From: JANQFV01 sp964468185
GTDB taxonomy: Bacteria > Planctomycetota > Phycisphaerae > UBA1845 > Fen-1342
DNA length: 64,000 nucleotides
NCBI GenBank assembly: GCA_964468185.1
Contig: CAYXTR010000024.1
Location: 12,565-76,564, forward strand
Direction of reading: 5' to 3'
Shown: piece by piece, positions 51,882 through 60,624 of the stretch
Layout of the letters: each line of letters starts with the position of its first letter
Numbering within the stretch: position 1 is the stretch's first letter
Notes under the pieces: generated by a model
Told to the model about the DNA's origin: nothing
What the model saw: only the letters and a program-made list of their open reading frames with translations
The model's database searches: none
Position numbers and translations under genes: made by a program

Positions 51882-54326
51882 TCAACTCCGTATGCCTTGC
51901 GGCGCCGACCAGACACCGATAGCGAGGGCCCACACGCCCGCCAGCAGCAAGCCTGCCAAAGCGAGGTCAAACACGGTATATGCGTATCGCGATACCGCGG
52001 TCAGGTCGGCAATGGGCACTAGCATCAACATGCCGCTGATCGCTGCGATACCCAGCAAGGCTGCGGCAACCACCCCCAAGCCGGGTCGGCTGCGACCGGA
52101 GGTCTGGCTGCCGACGCCCGACGCAGCGACGAGGAGTGTTGCCAAGCCGACAAGCATCGTTGCCGCAGCGACCAGGAAGTGGTGGTTGTCCAGCCAGGCG
52201 CGCGACGGCAGCGCGTATTCGCGAAGGCTCTCTTGCAGCAGCAGCGGCAGCAGCCCCGCGACGATGACGATCGTCACCACCCAGGGCGCAACACGTGCAA
52301 ACTTGCCCCCCTCGGCCAAGCGTCCCACACCCCAGCCAGCAGCCAGAGCGATGGTGGCCAGCCACAGCAGGTACATCGCCGGCTTGAGGTACGTCTCGCG
52401 GAACACGCCCACCGTGACCGCCGACCGGCTCAGCCCCAGCAGTTCGAACTGCGGTACGGTGACAGCCCGCGCATTCTCGTCAAACGGCCGGTCTACGACG
52501 GACGCGAAGAACATCTCCGAATCAGGCGAATGGCACTCGGTGCAGCCCTTGGCGCCCAACGCCGCGCGCGCCGGCAAGACGTCGTGGTTGTACTTGTGCA
52601 TGTTGCCATACGCCGACGCTTCCCACGGCTCGGTCGGGATCGTGCGATACTCCGTTCCCGAGTGATAAACGCGGTCATCGCTGACCCAGACCACACGCTT
52701 GCCTTCCAGCGGATAGCCAATCGCGGTCAGGTGCCTGGTGATGGCACCGATGAGCGCGTCGATTTCCTCCGGCCGATTGACCTCGATCACCTCGTCGCCG
52801 TTGTCATCCGTGATCTTTGCCAGGTCGGCGTGCTGCATCGGGTCGTCCAGGTGAGCCTTCCACATCTTGTAGATGTCGGACATGCGCGGCTGCATCAAGC
52901 CCGCTTGCCCGTCGACCTCGATGCCCGGCCAGGACGAATGCACGCGATTGACCGGGTAGATCTTTGCCTTGTAACGCGCCAGCACGGGGCGGAACATGTC
53001 GGTGGGCTTGTCGTCGTAGCCCATCATTTCCAGGTCGCCGTAGTGATTCCAGTACTTCATGTCCGGGCCGTAGAACGTCCACAAGTGTTTTCCCTTGCTC
53101 GGGATCTTCGTGCCGGGATTGAACACATCCGCCAGCTGCGCCTGCGCGGCCTTGACGTGCCGCCAGGGAACGTGACACGTCTGGCATGCGATCTTCTCCA
53201 GATGCAGCGGCGGCAGACCTTTGTGGATGGCGATCGGCGCTCCAAAATCGCCTGTCGTGTGACAGCTGTCACAATCGCGGACCGTGTTGTCCAGATCATT
53301 GCGCACCTGCCCACCCGGATCGTCACCCTTGGCGAGCTGGTGCATTTCGTGTTCGTTGATCCGCGGGTCGTCCGCCTGCGAGCCCGCCGGGTGACAGTCG
53401 ACGCACCGCAATCCGCCCGCCAGGTGGACGTCTGTCCGCGTACGGAAATTCGCGCCGCGTTTCTTCCAGCCGGGCTTCGCGTGGCATTGCAGGCAGGTCT
53501 CGTTGCGCGGCTCGCGAACGATGTGCGGTGACAGCTTACCGTCCGCATCGAACTGCGACGTGTCGTACGCGACCGCAACCGTCTCATTTTTGGCAACCGA
53601 GCCGTCGATCCGGGCCAGTCCCGCTCCGGCTGTAGCAGCCCAGCGGAAGTTGAGCTGATCGATCTGCTTGTTCCGCGTCCCGAAGTCGTACTCGGGCAGA
53701 TGACACAACAGACAATCGGCCTCCAGCACGCCCGATTCGCTCCACCGAGCCTTGTAGTAGTCGCCGTCAAGATCGTTGTCGCCGCCGGGCGTGAAGCCCG
53801 ACGCCGGGTCAGCCATCCACTGGTCGTACCGCTTGCCGTCACGGTCGTATTCCAGGGGACCACCGCCGGGGTGGCACTTACCACAGCCGCGCGTGATGAA
53901 CACGAACGATGTCATGTCGATCAGGTGCGGATCGTCATTGTGCTTCGGCGACAGGTAGGAATACAGCGGCGCCGGCGAGCACCAGGCCCCGCCGTAGTTC
54001 CCCGGCGAGCTGACCCACTGGCAGCGCTCGCCCAATGGCCCCGGCGCCTGCTCGTCGGCGCCCTGCTGGAAATGGTAGCCCTGCGTGATCTTCTCGTAGT
54101 CGTGGCACGCGCCGCACGTCTGCTTGGGCGAGTACGGTTTGTCGGCGTTCTCGCCCGTCACCGGATTGATGACGTGGCCGGCTTCATCGCGCAGGAAGAA
54201 CGGCGGACAGACGTCCCCAGGGCGAGCGCTGCGGGCGGCTTTTGCGGGCTGGGCGAACTGCGCGGTTGCGAGCCCGGCGCTTAGCGTGCCAAGGAGCAAT
54301 CCAGTAACGAGAGCTTTCACAGCCAA
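51882..54326 (-). CDS. Octaheme c-type cytochrome with C-terminal membrane domain
   Basis: The 814-residue protein has a signal peptide (LLLGTLSAGLATA) and eight CxxCH heme sites: CGACH, CGKCH, CLLCH, CLQCH, CVDCH, CDSCH, CQTCH and CTECH. The last site is followed by about 110 residues and then by five to six hydrophobic helices (about residues 655-810) that include an HH pair, which could ligate additional b-type hemes. The multiheme part resembles cytochromes of the NrfH/Cbc type. The TTG at 54326 has AGGAG six bases upstream; a GTG two codons on is an alternative. It may pass electrons between quinones and periplasmic partners such as ArsF. Confidence 0.82.
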   Translation of the reverse strand: MAVKALVTGLLLGTLSAGLATAQFAQPAKAARSARPGDVCPPFFLRDEAGHVINPVTGENADKPYSPKQTCGACHDYEKITQGYHFQQGADEQAPGPLGERCQWVSSPGNYGGAWCSPAPLYSYLSPKHNDDPHLIDMTSFVFITRGCGKCHPGGGPLEYDRDGKRYDQWMADPASGFTPGGDNDLDGDYYKARWSESGVLEADCLLCHLPEYDFGTRNKQIDQLNFRWAATAGAGLARIDGSVAKNETVAVAYDTSQFDADGKLSPHIVREPRNETCLQCHAKPGWKKRGANFRTRTDVHLAGGLRCVDCHPAGSQADDPRINEHEMHQLAKGDDPGGQVRNDLDNTVRDCDSCHTTGDFGAPIAIHKGLPPLHLEKIACQTCHVPWRHVKAAQAQLADVFNPGTKIPSKGKHLWTFYGPDMKYWNHYGDLEMMGYDDKPTDMFRPVLARYKAKIYPVNRVHSSWPGIEVDGQAGLMQPRMSDIYKMWKAHLDDPMQHADLAKITDDNGDEVIEVNRPEEIDALIGAITRHLTAIGYPLEGKRVVWVSDDRVYHSGTEYRTIPTEPWEASAYGNMHKYNHDVLPARAALGAKGCTECHSPDSEMFFASVVDRPFDENARAVTVPQFELLGLSRSAVTVGVFRETYLKPAMYLLWLATIALAAGWGVGRLAEGGKFARVAPWVVTIVIVAGLLPLLLQESLREYALPSRAWLDNHHFLVAAATMLVGLATLLVAASGVGSQTSGRSRPGLGVVAAALLGIAAISGMLMLVPIADLTAVSRYAYTVFDLALAGLLLAGVWALAIGVWSAPQGIRS

Positions 54327-54375
54327 GATGCTCTCCTTCCTCTACGTCGGTCTATCCACGCCTGTTCCGCGCCGG

Positions 54376-54759
54376 TCAGCTGCAACATCCCATCTTCGCG
54401 CGCACCGCATCGGCGACGCGCTTGGCGTCGTTTATCAGCTCGGGCTTGTCTGGCTTCTTCGGAATTCCGATCGTCGATACGTCCAGGTGCAGATCAACCG
54501 GCAGCCCCGCCTTCTCGATGATCTTCCGTGCGCAATGGTCCTCACAGCCGTCAATCACGACGCGCTTACCCGCATTCCTCGCACGTTCGAGCTTGTCCGG
54601 GATCTCCGCCGCGACCGCTGCCGCACAGAACAGGTTGCCGACCCCGTCCTGCGTCAGATTGACGCCGGCCCGATTCGATACCTGACCGGAATACGCCGCG
54701 CCGGCACACGTGAAGATGAGCGTCTCGCCGCCGTTTCCACCGCAGGGCTGTCCTGCCAT
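54376..54759 (-). CDS. DGC-domain zinc-binding protein
   Basis: The 127-residue protein contains the motif DGCEDHCARK of the DGC family, plus N- and C-terminal cysteines (FTCAGAAYSGQV, MGCCS). Members of the family are putative metal-binding proteins associated with arsenic and redox genes. Enzyme activity is unknown. It is between the cytochrome and the thioredoxin gene, all co-directional. Confidence 0.8.
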   Translation of the reverse strand: MAGQPCGGNGGETLIFTCAGAAYSGQVSNRAGVNLTQDGVGNLFCAAAVAAEIPDKLERARNAGKRVVIDGCEDHCARKIIEKAGLPVDLHLDVSTIGIPKKPDKPELINDAKRVADAVRAKMGCCS

Positions 54760-54802
54760 GCGGCACTTCCTTTCTCGGCTTCGCCTGCGACACAGAGCGC
54801 GG

Positions 54803-55036
54803 CTACGGTTTCAGCAGTTCCGCCAGTTCCGCCTCGCTGGGGACCTTGCCCGTGACCTTGACCTGTCCATCGATCGCCAGCGCCGGCGTCATCATCACGC
54901 CGTACTCGGTGATCTTGCCGATGTCCTTCACATGGTTGAGCGTGTAGTCGAGCCCAAGTCGATCAGCCACCTTCTTGGTTGCGTCTTCAAGCATGTTGCA
55001 CTTGGCACAGCCCGTGCCGAGGACTTCGATCTTCAT
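54803..55036 (-). CDS. Small thioredoxin-like redox protein
   Basis: The 77-residue protein has a CAKC active site at residues 10-13 (EVLGTGCAKCNML) and the thioredoxin-3 pattern VMMTPALAIDGQVKVTGKVPS with the cis-Pro. These small redox-active disulfide proteins usually sit next to permeases with CSC motifs, as here. They probably reduce the permease or a metalloid. Confidence 0.9.
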   Translation of the reverse strand: MKIEVLGTGCAKCNMLEDATKKVADRLGLDYTLNHVKDIGKITEYGVMMTPALAIDGQVKVTGKVPSEAELAELLKP

Positions 55037-55049
55037 GCGTAATTCTCCT

Positions 55050-56249
55050 TTATGCAGCGATGGAACCGTACGAAATTCCGGCGACCGTCGACAAAACGAC
55101 AACGAGGGCCACGTACACGAGCGTCTTCCGGGTGCCCATGACCGAGCGAATCACCAGCATGTTGGGCAGCGACAGCGCCGGTCCCGCCAGGAGGAGCGCC
55201 AACGCCGGGCCCTTGCCCATGCCGGCACCCAGCAATCCTTCCAGAATCGGCACTTCGGTCAGCGTGGCGAAATACATCAACGCGCCGGCGAACGAGGCGA
55301 ACAGGTTGGCCCACAGGCTGTTGCCGCCCACGAGTCCCGCAATCCAGCTCTCCGGAATCAACGCCGGGTGCCCCGGACGGCCCAGCAGGATGCCCGCGAC
55401 GAGCACGCCGACGAACAGCAGCGGCAGAATCTGCTTGGCGAACGTCCACGTGCTCGCGACCCAGGCCTTCAGTTCGTCCTTGGCGAACCAGGCGGCCAAC
55501 ATGAGCAGCAGCCCGAGCAGCAGCGCGCCCGTGACGATCCACTTCACCGAAGCGAGGGCGGCGCCGATGCCGCCGGTGTCGAGCGCTTTCCAATTCGCGA
55601 AGACGAGGATGCCGATCATGGTGGCGAAGTAGAGGATCGTCTGCCACAGCGGCCGCTCGCGTTCGTCTTCGCCGGTCACGAAGCCACCCTGCGTGTCGCG
55701 GGCCGCCTCTTCCTTCCGGTAGATGAAATGCATCGCCAGGCCAATGACGACGGCGAAGACCACCGCGCCGACCGCCCGCGCCACGCCGAGTTCCCAGCCG
55801 AGCACACGCGCCGTCAGGATAATGGCCAGGATGTTGATGGCCGGTCCGGAATAGAGAAACGCTGTCGCCGGCCCGAGACCCGCACCGCGCTTGTAGATGC
55901 CCGCGAACAGTGGCAGGATCGTGCACGAGCACGCCGCCAGGATCGTCCCCGACACGCCCGCCACGCTATACGCGACGACCTTATGAGCCTGCGCGCCGAA
56001 ATACTTCATCACCGCCGCCTGCGAGACGAAGCACGCAATCGCGCCGGCAATGAACAGTGCCGGCACCAGGCACAGCAGTACGTGGTGCTGTGCATAGTCC
56101 TGCAACATGAGCAGTGCCTCGCGGGAGGACGTGCTCACTTTCCCAGCGGCCGGCAGGGCTTCAAACGGCAGGAAGTAGGCCAACAGGAAGACCGCAGCCA
56201 TCACGGCCAAGATCACGGCGGTTCGCACACGATCACTCAGCCCATTCAT
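55050..56249 (-). CDS. Permease of the ArsP/DUF318 family
   Basis: The 399-residue protein has about ten helices and the family motif LAACSCTILPLFAGIYKRGAG with CSC, followed by ATAFLYSGPAINI. ArsP-type permeases export trivalent organoarsenicals, and others have unknown cargo. No Shine-Dalgarno site is seen before the chosen ATG at 56249; a frame extends upstream to 56381 but into the ArsR region. It is followed 13 bases later by the small thioredoxin gene. Confidence 0.82.
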   Translation of the reverse strand: MNGLSDRVRTAVILAVMAAVFLLAYFLPFEALPAAGKVSTSSREALLMLQDYAQHHVLLCLVPALFIAGAIACFVSQAAVMKYFGAQAHKVVAYSVAGVSGTILAACSCTILPLFAGIYKRGAGLGPATAFLYSGPAINILAIILTARVLGWELGVARAVGAVVFAVVIGLAMHFIYRKEEAARDTQGGFVTGEDERERPLWQTILYFATMIGILVFANWKALDTGGIGAALASVKWIVTGALLLGLLLMLAAWFAKDELKAWVASTWTFAKQILPLLFVGVLVAGILLGRPGHPALIPESWIAGLVGGNSLWANLFASFAGALMYFATLTEVPILEGLLGAGMGKGPALALLLAGPALSLPNMLVIRSVMGTRKTLVYVALVVVLSTVAGISYGSIAA

Positions 56250-56296
56250 GGCAAAAAAACCATAAATCTGCACAAAAAAAGAGCGGATCGCAGCGC

Positions 56297-56629
56297 TTAC
56301 GCGCCGATCGCTGCCTGTTGCGCCTTCAGGTTGTCCTTCAGCACCGACTCGATGCATTCCCATAATCCCTGTAAACAGCAAATCTTAAGGCGGAAGAACG
56401 TCTTCGTGCCTGCCTTGCGGTCCGCCACGATGCCCGCGTGCTTCAGCACGGCGAGGTGTTTCGACACGGTCGACTGATCCAGCCGGGTCAGCTCGGTCAA
56501 CTCGCAGACGCACCATTCGCGGTCGGCCAGCACGTCGAGCATCATCAGGCGGGTCGGATGCGCCAGAGCCTTGGCAATCATTGCCCGGGCCGCGTAACGC
56601 TCGACGGGATGTTTCGGCTTGATCATCAT
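56297..56629 (-). CDS. ArsR family repressor (second of three)
   Basis: The 110-residue winged-helix protein has ArsR motifs ALAHPTRLMMLDVLAD and LDQSTVSKHLAVLKHAGIVADRK. Metal-binding cysteines lie in REWCVCELTEL (the typical ELCVCDL site) and KICCLQGLW. It has a promoter at 56642-56669 and a palindromic operator overlapping the -10. It probably regulates the permease-thioredoxin-cytochrome operon that follows. Confidence 0.93.
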   Translation of the reverse strand: MMIKPKHPVERYAARAMIAKALAHPTRLMMLDVLADREWCVCELTELTRLDQSTVSKHLAVLKHAGIVADRKAGTKTFFRLKICCLQGLWECIESVLKDNLKAQQAAIGA

Positions 56630-56635
56630 GACTCT

Positions 56636-56669
56636 ATGGCAATTGTGCCATGAATATCGGCAAAGTCAA
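56636..56669 (-). promoter_or_regulatory. Promoter and palindromic operator of the second arsR gene
   Basis: On the minus strand TTGACT and CACAAT are 16 bases apart (56642-56669). ATGGCA-N4-TGCCAT (56636-56651) is a perfect palindrome covering the -10 box, six bases upstream of the ATG. Confidence 0.62.
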
Positions 56670-56740
56670 GCGGGAGCTCGAACTTCTTGGCCGGCTACAT
56701 CGAAGGCGAGTACACGCCCTCCAGCTCAGCAGGCTGGCAG

Positions 56741-57067
56741 TCAGGCAGCGATCTCTATTGGCAGGCGCAAGGGGGTGGCTGAAATGGGCCCTGCCGGGAA
56801 CAATGCAGGCGCGGGAGTCGAGCCGCGCTCTTCGGCCGAGCAGGAAGGCGGCGAGGCTGGGCCGATGGTGTCGTTGGACATCTGGACCAGATCGGACGAT
56901 CCCTCGGGCGGTTCGATGCCATCGCGGGCCAGATCGACCGAGTCGTTCATCAAGAACAGCCGAACGTCGGCCCCATCCTTTTTCAACTGCCCGGCCAGTC
57001 GCAGGGCGTTCCACGTCAGGTCGGTGCCGTCGTAGGGCGCGTGGTTCAGAATCAGCAGAATCGTCAT
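56741..57067 (-). CDS. DsrE-family protein, C-terminal half atypical
   Basis: The first 60 residues (MTILLILNHAPYDGTDLTWNALRLA and DVRLFLMNDSVDLA) match the sulfurtransferase-like DsrE family. The remaining 48 residues (from about EPPEGSSDLV) are Pro/Ser-rich and lack the expected Cys-containing motif (GTCMDARG) of full DsrE proteins. A frameshift or a truncated version may be involved. It lies 28 bases upstream of the third arsR stop and is probably co-transcribed. Confidence 0.6.
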   Translation of the reverse strand: MTILLILNHAPYDGTDLTWNALRLAGQLKKDGADVRLFLMNDSVDLARDGIEPPEGSSDLVQMSNDTIGPASPPSCSAEERGSTPAPALFPAGPISATPLRLPIEIAA

Positions 57068-57095
57068 GTGTTATGGTTCCTTTCTGTCTTGTCCG

Positions 57096-57461
57096 TCATG
57101 CGGTCGCTGGTTGAGTCGTGCTGCGGCTCTGCCGCGATCCAGCGGCCCGCCGAACCTGAGCCGGTGTCTTTGGCCTGGCGGGATAGTCGCGTCCGGCAAA
57201 CCGCATCAGATCGCGGATCAGCTCGGGCCGCAGGATGTAATAGCAGCGAAGATTGCCTTCCTCGTGGTAGTCCACGATCTTCGCCTGCCGCAGCACGGAC
57301 AGATGCTGCGAGACGTTGGCCTGCCGCACCTCCAGCAAGTCCTGGATGTCCGTAACGCACTTGGGAGCCTTGGACAGCTCATCCAGCAGCGCCAACCGTA
57401 CAGGATGGCCCAGCAATCGAAGCTGGGCCGCTGCCTCCCGCCATTGCTGCGTTTCACTCAT
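57096..57461 (-). CDS. ArsR family repressor (third of three)
   Basis: The 121-residue protein starts MSETQQWREAAAQLRLLGHP and has the ArsR core LLDELSKAPKCVTDIQDLL and VRQANVSQHLSVLRQAKIVDYHEEGNLRCYYI. I start it at the ATG at 57461 with AGAGG upstream; the frame extends farther up, over the promoter and operator. It is followed by the DsrE-like gene and preceded by the operator palindrome at 57486. Confidence 0.9.
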   Translation of the reverse strand: MSETQQWREAAAQLRLLGHPVRLALLDELSKAPKCVTDIQDLLEVRQANVSQHLSVLRQAKIVDYHEEGNLRCYYILRPELIRDLMRFAGRDYPARPKTPAQVRRAAGSRQSRSTTQPATA

Positions 57462-57485
57462 GTCGCACCTCTTTTGTTTGTTGCA

Positions 57486-57530
57486 GCATTCGAATATTGG
57501 AATGCTACTGGACCATCTACGCCTCGTCAA
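57486..57530 (-). promoter_or_regulatory. Promoter and operator of the third arsR gene
   Basis: On the minus strand TTGACG and TAGCAT are 17 bases apart (57502-57530). A perfect 20-base inverted repeat, GCATTC-N8-GAATGC (57486-57505), overlaps the -10 box. Its GAATATTGGNATG core is shared with the operator of the first arsR operon at 43973-43985. Confidence 0.7.
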
Positions 57531-57552
57531 CGATGAAGTGGAGTGTGTGGAA

Positions 57553-60500
57553 TCAGTCGCTGGCAGCAGCCCGCCGGGTGACCAGCGCGTACAGGCACGG
57601 CATGAAGAACAGGGCGACGACCGCCTCGGTGGCCAAGCCGCCGATGGCTCCGAATGCCATCGGTTGCAACATGTCCGCCCCTTCCCCCAGGTTGAGCGCC
57701 AGGGGTACGAAGCCGATCATCGTCGTGATCGTGGTCATCAGCCGGGGGCGTAGGCGAATCTTCGCGGCCTGAAGCACAGCATCGCGAGCCGGCACACCGT
57801 GTCGCCGGCGCAGTTCCTCGCCGAACGTCATCAACAGCACGCCGTCGTTGACGGTCAGCGCAATGACCACCAAGACGCCGATGAGGACGGTCGCGCCGAA
57901 AGCCAGGCCAGAGACGTACAGGCCGAACACGAGGCCGGACAGACAGAACGGGGCACTGCCCAGAATCAGGGCCGGGAGCTTGAGGCTGTCGAATTGAACG
58001 GTCAGGACAATGAACGAGAAGAACACGGCGAAGGCGAGCACGGCAAGGACGGCCTGTCGCATGTCGGCCATCAGCTCGGCCTGCCCGCCGAAGTCGAACT
58101 CGTAACCGGCCGGGCGGTCGAGATCGTTAAGCGTCGTGCGCAGGCTGGCCACGGCCGTTGCCAGATCTACTCCGGCGGTGCTGGCTTCGACAGATACCTG
58201 CTTCACCTGGTTCTTGCGGACGATTTCCAATGGGCCCACCGCTTCCGCGACCGTCGCCACGTCACGCACCCTGATGGCCTCGCCACCCGCCCCGGACACG
58301 ACCAGGTTCTCGACCCGCTGACGAGAGGTCAACTGGCTCTCCGGCACCAGCACCCGGATGTCATAGTACTCGCCGGCCTCACGGAAGCGGCTGACGACCG
58401 CTCCGGTGATGAGCGCGCGCAGCGTGCCGGAGATGTCGGCGACGGTTACGCCCAGTTCGGCGGCCTTGGTGCGATCCACCCGTACCTGGTACTCGGGCTT
58501 GGTGATGTCCATCGATACCGACACGTTGCGGAGCAGCTTCATCCCTTCCATGGTCTCGGCCGTTCGTTCGGCAAGGTCGGCGAGTGCATCCATCTCCTGA
58601 CCGCGGATCTCGACCACCACGTCGGCCGCGCGCAGTCCCTTGATGCCCTTGATGGGCATCTGGCGGGCCATGATCTTGCCGCCGAACGCGGGTACCTGGC
58701 CGACAATCGGCTGAAGCCGCGCCACGTAACCAGTCGTGCCGATGTCACGGCGGGATTTGGGGACGAGCTGGATGTCGATCTGCCCCTGGTTGGCGACCTC
58801 GTAGGTGTACAGGCCCATGACCTGCCCGCCCGCGATGGCAAAGGTGCTTTCGATCAGCGGGTCGTCGGCGATGCGCTGCTCGATCTGCCGCAGCACACGG
58901 TCTGTCTCCTGCACGGAGGACCCGGTCGGCATCATGACCTTGATCATGATGCGTCCATCATCGATTGGCGGCAGGAACTCGCCGCCGACTTGGCCCATCG
59001 CCCAGATCGCCAGCCCCAGCACCGCGACAAACACCAGCGTCACCGCCCAGCGCCCGCGCAGAGCGAGATTGAGCAGCCAACCGTAGCCGTCCGTGAAGCG
59101 GTCGAAGAACCGCTCGAAGCGCGTGGCGCTGCGGCGCTGTCTGGCCCGGCCGACGAAGATCGTGACGAGCATGGGCGTTAGCGTCACCGCCACGACCAGG
59201 CTAATGATGACGATGCCCGCGATCACCAGGATCAGTTCGCGGAACAGCAGGCTGGTCAGGCCCGGCACCAGGAGGAACGGAACGAACAACGCCAGGAACG
59301 ACACCGTGGCGGCGACGATGGCCGGTCCGACCTCGGCGGAGCCGCCGATGGCGTGACGATCGGATGCTTCCTCGGGGCGTTCGTGCCGCAGACGGCTGAT
59401 GTTCTCGATGACGACGATGGAGTTGTCCAGCACCACACCAATGGCGACGACCAGGCCGCCGAGCGAGAAGATGTTGAGCGAGAATCCGGCGACCTTCATC
59501 AGGCCGAAGTTGATGATCAGCGTCAGCGGCATTGCCACGACCATGACCAGAACCTGGCGGAAACTGCCCAGGAACAGCCAGACCACGATCACCAGCAGGA
59601 CCACTGCTCCGATGGCGGCGTCGCGCACGCCTGCCAGCGCTCCCGCAACATAGTCGGCCTGGTTTTCGACGAAACCCAGTTCGAGCCCTTCCGGCAGTGT
59701 ATCCCGTAGTGCATCAAGCTGGCGCTGCACCGCCAGGGCGACTTCGACCGTGTTCGCCTCGGCCTCCTTGAAGACCGACAGCTTGACGCAAGGTTCGCTA
59801 TTGAAGCGCGTGATGATCCGCTCGTCCTCGTGCGAATCGACGACTCCGGCGATGTCGCGCAGATAGAGCTGGTTACCGCCACGGCGGGCGATCACGACCG
59901 CGCGCATCTGCTCCAGATCGTCGAACTCGCCCATCGTACGCGCGATGATCTCGCGCCGGCCGACGGTGACGCGTCCGCCGGTCTGCTCCACGTTCTCCTC
60001 GGCCAGCCGTTTCATGACCGTGTCAAGCGGTATCCCGTGCTTTTCCATCAGCAAGGGATCGAGCAGGATGCGGATCTCCCGTTCGAGACCACCGACGATC
60101 TCCGTGCCCGCCACGCCACGCACCGCCAAAATGCGGTCCTGCAACCAGTTGTCGGTCCATTCGCGCAGCTCGACCGGTCCCCAGCGATCCGAACGGATCG
60201 TCAGTTGCATCACCGGCAGTTGCGACGGGTCGGCCTTGAAGACGTATGGCGGGTCGATGTCGTCGGGCAGATCCTGCTCGGCGCGTGTCAGGGCGGCGAG
60301 CACATCCTGGAACGCCACATCCACGTCGGCCCCATACTCGAAGCTCACATCAAGCGAGTAGATGTCTTCGCGGCAAGTGGATTCGAGGTCGTCCAGATAA
60401 TCGACAGTGGCCATCAGCCGTTCGAGCGGATCGGCAATATCCCGGTCGATCTCCTCCGGCGTCGCGCCTGGCCAACGGATATGAACCTTGACCAGGGGGT

Positions 60501-60624
60501 AGGTCACTTCAGGCAGGTAATCGACGGGCAGCCGCCACAGGCCATACAGCCCCAAGACGACCACCGCCAGCGCAATCGCGCTGGTGGCGAGGCGGCGATG
60601 AACAGAAAGCTCGGTGATCCTCAT
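57553..60624 (-). CDS. RND efflux pump permease (HAE1/heavy-metal type)
   Basis: The 1023-residue protein is of RND length, with an N-terminal helix, large periplasmic loops and twelve helices. TM4 carries VVAIGVVLDNSIVVIENI with the proton-relay Asp. It lacks the extended ion-binding Glu/Met signature I would expect of CusA, so a multidrug or mixed cation substrate is possible. The gene starts at an ATG overlapping the adaptor stop by four bases, so they are translationally coupled. The outer-membrane partner is not in the window. Confidence 0.92.
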   Translation of the reverse strand: MRITELSVHRRLATSAIALAVVVLGLYGLWRLPVDYLPEVTYPLVKVHIRWPGATPEEIDRDIADPLERLMATVDYLDDLESTCREDIYSLDVSFEYGADVDVAFQDVLAALTRAEQDLPDDIDPPYVFKADPSQLPVMQLTIRSDRWGPVELREWTDNWLQDRILAVRGVAGTEIVGGLEREIRILLDPLLMEKHGIPLDTVMKRLAEENVEQTGGRVTVGRREIIARTMGEFDDLEQMRAVVIARRGGNQLYLRDIAGVVDSHEDERIITRFNSEPCVKLSVFKEAEANTVEVALAVQRQLDALRDTLPEGLELGFVENQADYVAGALAGVRDAAIGAVVLLVIVVWLFLGSFRQVLVMVVAMPLTLIINFGLMKVAGFSLNIFSLGGLVVAIGVVLDNSIVVIENISRLRHERPEEASDRHAIGGSAEVGPAIVAATVSFLALFVPFLLVPGLTSLLFRELILVIAGIVIISLVVAVTLTPMLVTIFVGRARQRRSATRFERFFDRFTDGYGWLLNLALRGRWAVTLVFVAVLGLAIWAMGQVGGEFLPPIDDGRIMIKVMMPTGSSVQETDRVLRQIEQRIADDPLIESTFAIAGGQVMGLYTYEVANQGQIDIQLVPKSRRDIGTTGYVARLQPIVGQVPAFGGKIMARQMPIKGIKGLRAADVVVEIRGQEMDALADLAERTAETMEGMKLLRNVSVSMDITKPEYQVRVDRTKAAELGVTVADISGTLRALITGAVVSRFREAGEYYDIRVLVPESQLTSRQRVENLVVSGAGGEAIRVRDVATVAEAVGPLEIVRKNQVKQVSVEASTAGVDLATAVASLRTTLNDLDRPAGYEFDFGGQAELMADMRQAVLAVLAFAVFFSFIVLTVQFDSLKLPALILGSAPFCLSGLVFGLYVSGLAFGATVLIGVLVVIALTVNDGVLLMTFGEELRRRHGVPARDAVLQAAKIRLRPRLMTTITTMIGFVPLALNLGEGADMLQPMAFGAIGGLATEAVVALFFMPCLYALVTRRAAASD

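Noticed and set aside
54975..56477. 500-codon plus-strand frame opposite the permease
   Set aside because: Very rich in Arg, Gln and His and antisense to a permease with an identified CSC motif.
57799..59181. 460-codon plus-strand frame opposite the RND permease
   Set aside because: Antisense shadow; the minus strand has complete RND features.
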